Source of the DNA: Desulfobacterales bacterium
GTDB lineage: Bacteria > Desulfobacterota > Desulfobacteria > Desulfobacterales > Desulfosalsimonadaceae
Assembly: GCA_029933295.1 (NCBI GenBank)
Contig: JAOZOL010000027.1
Coordinates: 1 to 7,637, forward strand
Reading direction: 5' to 3'
Length of the DNA stretch: 7,637 bases
Below the pieces are notes generated by a model that was given only the letters and a program-made list of their open reading frames with translations, had not been told where the DNA came from and did no database searches. The translations under genes were made by a program, and so were the position numbers. This document shows, in pieces, positions 6,194 to 7,637 of the stretch. How positions within the stretch are numbered: the stretch's first letter is position 1; every line of letters starts with the position of its first letter.

Positions 6194-7462
6194 TTAAAAA
6201 CTTTTCAGGCGGCTGTTGTTTCGGACTGAATAATAATAGTATTGCCTGCCAGGTGTTATTTCAAATTCGGGAATAGATACCGTGCCCCCTCCCCCATTGG
6301 CGCCTGAAATCATAATATGATGGGACCCCGGTTGAAGAGGAATTCGAACCATGGCCAGATATGCCGGAAGGGTTTGCCATGATCGGGTATCGGGTTCCTC
6401 CATGATAAAAAATACCACGCGAACCAGGATTTCCAGCAGCGGATCATCGATATTATGCGCAATCGACTCCTTGGCAACGACCCTGGCCGTTTCCTTGGCT
6501 ATAATTTGTGCCAGGCGTTCTTTTAGGGATGCTTTTAAAACCCCACCCACATCTGTGGCAATCATATCCGCCGGGCCTGACAGACCGGAAGTCCTGACAG
6601 TCGGCGGAAAAAAAGAACCGCTTCGATCTTTGTATGTGGAAAATGAAAACCGGATGGACGGGGGGAGAACAATATTTTCAGGAATTTTGATCGGGGATCT
6701 GCCCTGACTGATAAACACAATCAACTCAGCAGGTGCATCCGCACCGGCCGGATTCCTTTCTGTTTCGGACAAATACTTCTCGTATATCGCCACCTCATCA
6801 TCAAACCCCAGGCGTGCTCCCAAAGCGCACAGCTTATCCGCTACAGGGGTTGGATCGGACATCAATTCGGCAAGTTTTTTATATTCAATATATGCGTCAT
6901 TGACATCACCCACGGCTTCATAGCAATGGGCAATAAGCGAACGGGTAAAATAATCATCGCGGCACGCATCCGGATATGTGTCATATACTTCTAAAGCCTG
7001 CTTGGCTTCAACCAGGGCATCCTCATGATCATTAATCATCAGATAATTCATGATCAGATATGTGTGTACCAGTAGCCGTTCAGCGTATTCTCCCTTGTAT
7101 GAGGTGATCCTTTCCGATGTCACCAAAGATCCGGTTTGCTCACCGGCACTGATCACTTCCTGATCTTTCATGAGTGCTGATGCGGAAAGCAATGTATCAA
7201 TACTTTCCTGAAAATTTCCGCTATGATGGAGAATCAGCCCCTTTTCCATAAAATACAGCAATCTGTCCCGGCTGGAAATATCTTCCGAATCGAGCAACAC
7301 CCCGGACGCCTGAGACGGATTGCCGTTATAAAAGTCTCTCCTGGCCTGTTTCAGTTTAGCGGAAGCACATCCTGACACCATACCGGCAATTATACAAAAC
7401 AGCAGACACCGAAAACTCCATCTACGGGCGACATGCGCAGCTTCTATCATGTTTACATTCAT
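6194..7462 (-). CDS. TPR-containing lipoprotein, COG3014-like, function unknown
   Basis: Predicted lipoprotein of 422 residues. A basic N-region (Arg13-Arg14, Arg18) and hydrophobic stretch end in the lipobox VSGC, with Cys32 the likely lipidated residue. The +2 residue is Ala, which favours the outer membrane. Residues about 40-230 are helical with TPR-like pairs: about 64-98, 125-161 (the HEDALVEAKQALEVYD type) and 170-204. The C-terminal half (about 245-420) looks mixed alpha/beta and ends in a PEGA-like beta segment (LQPGSHHIMI ... FEITPGRQYYYY). The overall layout resembles the uncharacterised TPR family COG3014; I recognise it by pattern only. No Shine-Dalgarno precedes the ATG at 7462 or the in-frame ATG at 7450, so the exact start is unsure; both precede the signal peptide. 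The gene lies just upstream of mscS (33-nt gap) and probably leads that operon. An envelope or cell-wall-related role is inference from location and partner. Confidence 0.85.
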   Translation of the reverse strand: MNVNMIEAAHVARRWSFRCLLFCIIAGMVSGCASAKLKQARRDFYNGNPSQASGVLLDSEDISSRDRLLYFMEKGLILHHSGNFQESIDTLLSASALMKDQEVISAGEQTGSLVTSERITSYKGEYAERLLVHTYLIMNYLMINDHEDALVEAKQALEVYDTYPDACRDDYFTRSLIAHCYEAVGDVNDAYIEYKKLAELMSDPTPVADKLCALGARLGFDDEVAIYEKYLSETERNPAGADAPAELIVFISQGRSPIKIPENIVLPPSIRFSFSTYKDRSGSFFPPTVRTSGLSGPADMIATDVGGVLKASLKERLAQIIAKETARVVAKESIAHNIDDPLLEILVRVVFFIMEEPDTRSWQTLPAYLAMVRIPLQPGSHHIMISGANGGGGTVSIPEFEITPGRQYYYYSVRNNSRLKSF

Positions 7463-7637
7463 TTATAAAAATATGAAGTAATTTCTCAATAAGGAATTAT
7501 TGTCTGGTTACGTCCGCGCTCAACCCTGCTATTGCCGGACTATTTCCTGTAAGGATTTTCAAGGGTTGGGCAACGGACTAACCCGACCTGCGAAAGTTCC
7601 TCTACTATACCGCTTTTTCTCAAACCTTAAACCCTGT
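7463..7637. other. Intergenic region upstream of the lipoprotein gene, no gene seen
   Basis: These 175 nt hold no coding frame that I can support. On the minus strand a weak promoter candidate for the lipoprotein-mscS operon is TTGAGC (7523-7518), 16 nt, AATAAT (7501-7496), matching consensus at four and five of six positions. The part next to the gene (7463-7500) is AT-rich. The part from 7510 on is more GC-rich and contains the inverted repeat listed separately. Nothing resembling a tRNA, transposase remnant or CRISPR repeat could be identified with confidence. Confidence 0.5.
7512..7578. repeat. Long imperfect inverted repeat (hairpin) with alternative pairing
   Basis: The arm 7512-7527 pairs with 7562-7578: five outer base pairs (GTCCG/CGGAC), a 1x2 internal bulge, then ten inner pairs (one G-T) around CTCAACCCT/AGGGTTGGG. 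The 34-nt loop holds a small TCCT-GTA-AGGA hairpin (7544-7554). The same GGGTT (7563-7567) can instead pair with AACCC at 7580-7584, so two mutually exclusive folds are possible. It overlaps the candidate promoter of the lipoprotein operon. Its nature is unknown: operator, leader RNA structure, or the end of a mobile or repeat element. Confidence 0.55.

Noticed and set aside
7463..7637. tRNA, CRISPR repeat or insertion-sequence end
   Set aside because: No cloverleaf with a T-arm motif, no regularly spaced repeats and no transposase coding remnant. Only the inverted repeat is supportable.

Overview
The window carries five protein genes, all on the minus strand, so transcription runs from high to low coordinates: TPR lipoprotein, large MscS-type channel, tetraheme quinol dehydrogenase (haoC-type), octaheme HAO-family cytochrome (haoA-type), hybrid cluster protein (hcp). 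The gene content suggests an anaerobic, multiheme-cytochrome-rich bacterium. The class I Hcp (tight CX2CX8CX5C cubane motif), an FNR/HcpR-like palindrome upstream of hcp, moderate GC and a COG3014-like lipoprotein fit a sulfate-reducing deltaproteobacterium (Desulfobacterales or relatives). No rRNA or housekeeping marker is present, so this placement is inference.

Region 1 (about 1-4050) is the nitrogen part. haoC and haoA are 14 nt apart and form one transcription unit. It has a good sigma70-like promoter (TTGACA, 16 nt, TATCAT) upstream of haoC and a strong 15-bp intrinsic terminator after haoA. hcp follows with its own leader, which contains a perfect CTTGAC-N4-GTCAAG palindrome typical of CRP/FNR-type regulators such as the nitrosative-stress regulator HcpR. 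Together the three products match the 'reverse hydroxylamine:ubiquinone redox module' proposed for Nautilia profundicola. In that scheme the membrane quinol dehydrogenase HaoC passes electrons to periplasmic HaoA, which would reduce nitrite to hydroxylamine (and/or handle NO), and cytoplasmic Hcp reduces hydroxylamine to ammonia or NO to N2O. No NrfA-type nitrite reductase and no Hcp reductase (hcr) is present in the window.

Region 2 (about 4085-7462) is a probable two-gene operon with a 33-nt gap. It encodes an outer-membrane-type TPR lipoprotein and a roughly 690-residue MscS-family channel with about ten or eleven membrane segments. Its link to the nitrogen genes is only adjacency.

Region 3 (7463-7637) has no gene that I can support. 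It contains a long imperfect hairpin whose arm can also pair with a second downstream partner, overlapping a weak candidate promoter for the lipoprotein operon.

For two genes (haoC and mscS) the Shine-Dalgarno position argues for a start slightly downstream of the longest open frame. These shorter starts are used here.
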